DNA of 64,000 nucleotides from an uncultured Bacteroidia bacterium (lineage in GTDB: Bacteria; Bacteroidota; Bacteroidia; Bacteroidales; Prolixibacteraceae), in NCBI GenBank assembly GCA_903902325.1, contig CAIUUO010000183.1, positions 26,197 to 90,196 on the forward strand. The letters are read 5' to 3'. A program made the translations under genes and the position numbers. Each line of letters opens with the position of its first letter. Position 1 is the first letter of the stretch. The notes beneath the pieces are model-generated. The model was not told where the DNA came from, ran no database searches, and saw only the letters and a program-made list of their open reading frames with translations. Shown piece by piece: positions 62,806 through 64,000 of the stretch.

Positions 62806-63570
62806 CTAGAGTCCGAACAGCTCCTTCGCATTTTGCGAAGTTACTTCAGCGATTTTCTCGACTGATGTTTGGTGAAGTTCTGCAATTTTATTGGCCACAA
62901 TCACTACATAGGAACATTCGTTGCGTTTGCCCCTGTAGGGAACAGGAGCCAGCCAGGGGGAATCGGTTTCGATCAGCAAATGTCGTGGGTCGATTTGCTT
63001 TACAGTTTCGCCAAGATCCGAATTCTTAAAGGTAATGATACCATTGATCCCGATTTTAAAACCTAGCTCGATGATTTGTTCGGCTTGCTCCAGGTTTCCT
63101 GTGAAACTGTGGAAAACACCGCGTAATTCAGGGGTATATACTTTCCGGAGTTGTTCCATCGTTTCATCGAAAGAGTCCCTCACATGAATGACGATTGGAA
63201 AATTTCTGCTTTTGGCCCAGCCAATCTGTGTGGTAAAAGCCTCGATTTGCTCCTCCAAAAAAGATTTGTCCCAGAATAGATCAATGCCGATTTCCCCGAT
63301 GCCATAAAATTTTCTTTTGCCTAGCCAGTATTCCAGGATCAGCAACTCTTTGCGAAAATCTTCCTTTACGGAAGTCGGATGCAATCCAAGTAGCGGAAAA
63401 AATAGACCGGGTAGGGTATCCGTCAGATCCAGCAACGGTTTGACAGACGAACTGTCTATGTTTGGCAGCACAATACGCTCAACACCTGCTTCCAGAGCCC
63501 TGGTAATAACTTCATCCCTGTCCAGGCTGAAATCAGATGAATAGATATGCGAATGACTGTCAACAAACAT
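62806..63570 (-). CDS. tatD: TatD family metal-dependent hydrolase
   Basis: A 254-residue TIM-barrel hydrolase, a DNase-type member of the amidohydrolase superfamily. Metal-binding residues are in MFVDSHSHIYS (HxH), GIGEIGIDLFWD (Glu), IVIHVRDSFDE (His), RGVFHSFTGN (His) and LIETDSPWLAP (Asp). Family members have 3'-5' exonuclease activity on DNA or RNA and may help in DNA repair or turnover. It is cytoplasmic and full length. Confidence 0.93.
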   Translation of the reverse strand: MFVDSHSHIYSSDFSLDRDEVITRALEAGVERIVLPNIDSSSVKPLLDLTDTLPGLFFPLLGLHPTSVKEDFRKELLILEYWLGKRKFYGIGEIGIDLFWDKSFLEEQIEAFTTQIGWAKSRNFPIVIHVRDSFDETMEQLRKVYTPELRGVFHSFTGNLEQAEQIIELGFKIGINGIITFKNSDLGETVKQIDPRHLLIETDSPWLAPVPYRGKRNECSYVVIVANKIAELHQTSVEKIAEVTSQNAKELFGL

Positions 63571-63695
63571 ATGACCAAATTTTGAACAAAGGTAAGCAAG
63601 CTGACAATCAGTTAGGTTAAGGGAATGTTATATCTGTGGAGTTAAAAGTTACGAGATAGTGAAAAGGAGGGGAGGACTTATATGACTAGGACGAT

Positions 63696-63810
63696 TGAAT
63701 GTGCTAATTTGCTGATGTGCTAATGTGCTAATGAATTCGACTGCGGGGTGTTGTTGCGTAATGGTGAACGGGTGTGGTGAATTCCGAATCGCCGTTTTTA
63801 ATTCAGACAG
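63696..63810 (-). repeat. Reversed full copy of the composite octamer/hairpin repeat
   Basis: Read on the minus strand the order is TGTCTGAATTAAAAACGGCGA, TTCGGAATTCACCACACCCG, CCCCGCAGTCGAATTCATT, then four AGCACATT-type octamers. This is the same order as the 156-bp units at 44381-44848, in a shorter form. Confidence 0.75.
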
Positions 63811-63897
63811 AATGAAGATAAATCTGGTAAAACATCAACCTTCAAAAGGATTGAAATTAAGCCAAACGAATCCGTAGGGATGTTGCCAATTGCACCC

Positions 63898-63925
63898 GTA
63901 GAGACGCAAGGCCTTGCGTCTCTAC
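63898..63925. repeat. Perfect 28-bp palindrome of the GTAGAGACG family
   Basis: GTAGAGACGCAAGG and its reverse complement CCTTGCGTCTCTAC meet without a loop. 63571-64000 contains this palindrome and the copy at 63696-63810 but no gene that I can support. Confidence 0.75.
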
Positions 63926-64000
63926 ACCGCACCCATCCAATATTGCCGGTATATTTTTTGGAATTTGAATAGATCGTAATTGGGCGGCCACACAGGGTCC

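Noticed and set aside
1-64000. tRNA or rRNA genes
   Set aside because: I looked in the intergenic gaps for cloverleaf arms and GTTCRANYC words and found none; a covariance search would be decisive.

Overview
This 64 kb window comes from a member of the Bacteroidota. The evidence is a full-length SprA type IX secretion (T9SS) translocon, a secreted protein with a type-B T9SS C-terminal signal, an S46 dipeptidyl-peptidase, a GSCFA-domain protein, a TonB-dependent receptor with a carboxypeptidase-like N-terminal domain, the Bacteroides-style glycogen cluster, and start sites that lack Shine-Dalgarno sequences but sometimes carry a TAnnTTTG box. A futalosine-pathway menaquinone enzyme (MqnC) and a B12-dependent ribonucleotide reductase are also present. 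I cannot place it below phylum. No tRNA, rRNA, CRISPR array, prophage or transposase gene is visible.

Layout. 1-5409 (minus): glycogen operon (debranching enzyme, GT4 glycogen synthase-like protein, GH57 enzyme, glycogen phosphorylase cut by the window edge). 5505-9577 (minus): GSCFA protein, alpha/beta hydrolase, queG, VOC protein, methyltransferase. 9588-11618 (minus): GH106-like glycosidase. 11754-17883 (minus): complete Fe-S assembly operon sufB-C-D-S-E plus a DUF59 protein, with repeats in three of its gaps. 18119-25425 (plus): thiL, then an exporter (ATPase, two tandem permeases, adaptor, TolC-like protein). 25440-36997 (minus): rnhB, then pdxA-ruvA-sprA, then a leucyl aminopeptidase. 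37086-42713 (plus): mqnC, speA, TonB receptor. 42724-44228 (minus): DUF2007 protein and a small peptide locus. 44229-45043: repeats only. 45044-53455 (minus): nrdJ, waaA, rnhA, S46 peptidase, kbl. 53610-54932 (plus): lone HlyD-type adaptor. 54935-59202 (minus): three secreted Ig/cadherin-like or unknown proteins and tadA. 59249-61000 (plus): aspS. 61117-63570 (minus): tatD and type I asparaginase. 63571-64000: repeats only.

The most interesting locus is 43063-44228. It holds a 58-residue peptide with a double-glycine leader (43609-43785), a CPBP-family membrane protein downstream, and upstream a small helix-turn-helix protein whose C-terminus carries a second double-glycine leader-like motif. 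The two leader motifs align without gaps over 14 residues. I read this as a peptide toxin or signal locus in which the regulator may itself be a peptide precursor.

The second theme is the intergenic DNA. Many unrelated short tandem repeat families, often with 7, 8 or 9 bp periods, fill the gaps. Several start exactly at stop codons, so the repeat unit supplies the stop codon. There are also composite elements: a 156-bp tandem unit with dispersed copies, an element of about 125-130 bp with conserved ends, and long perfect hairpins.
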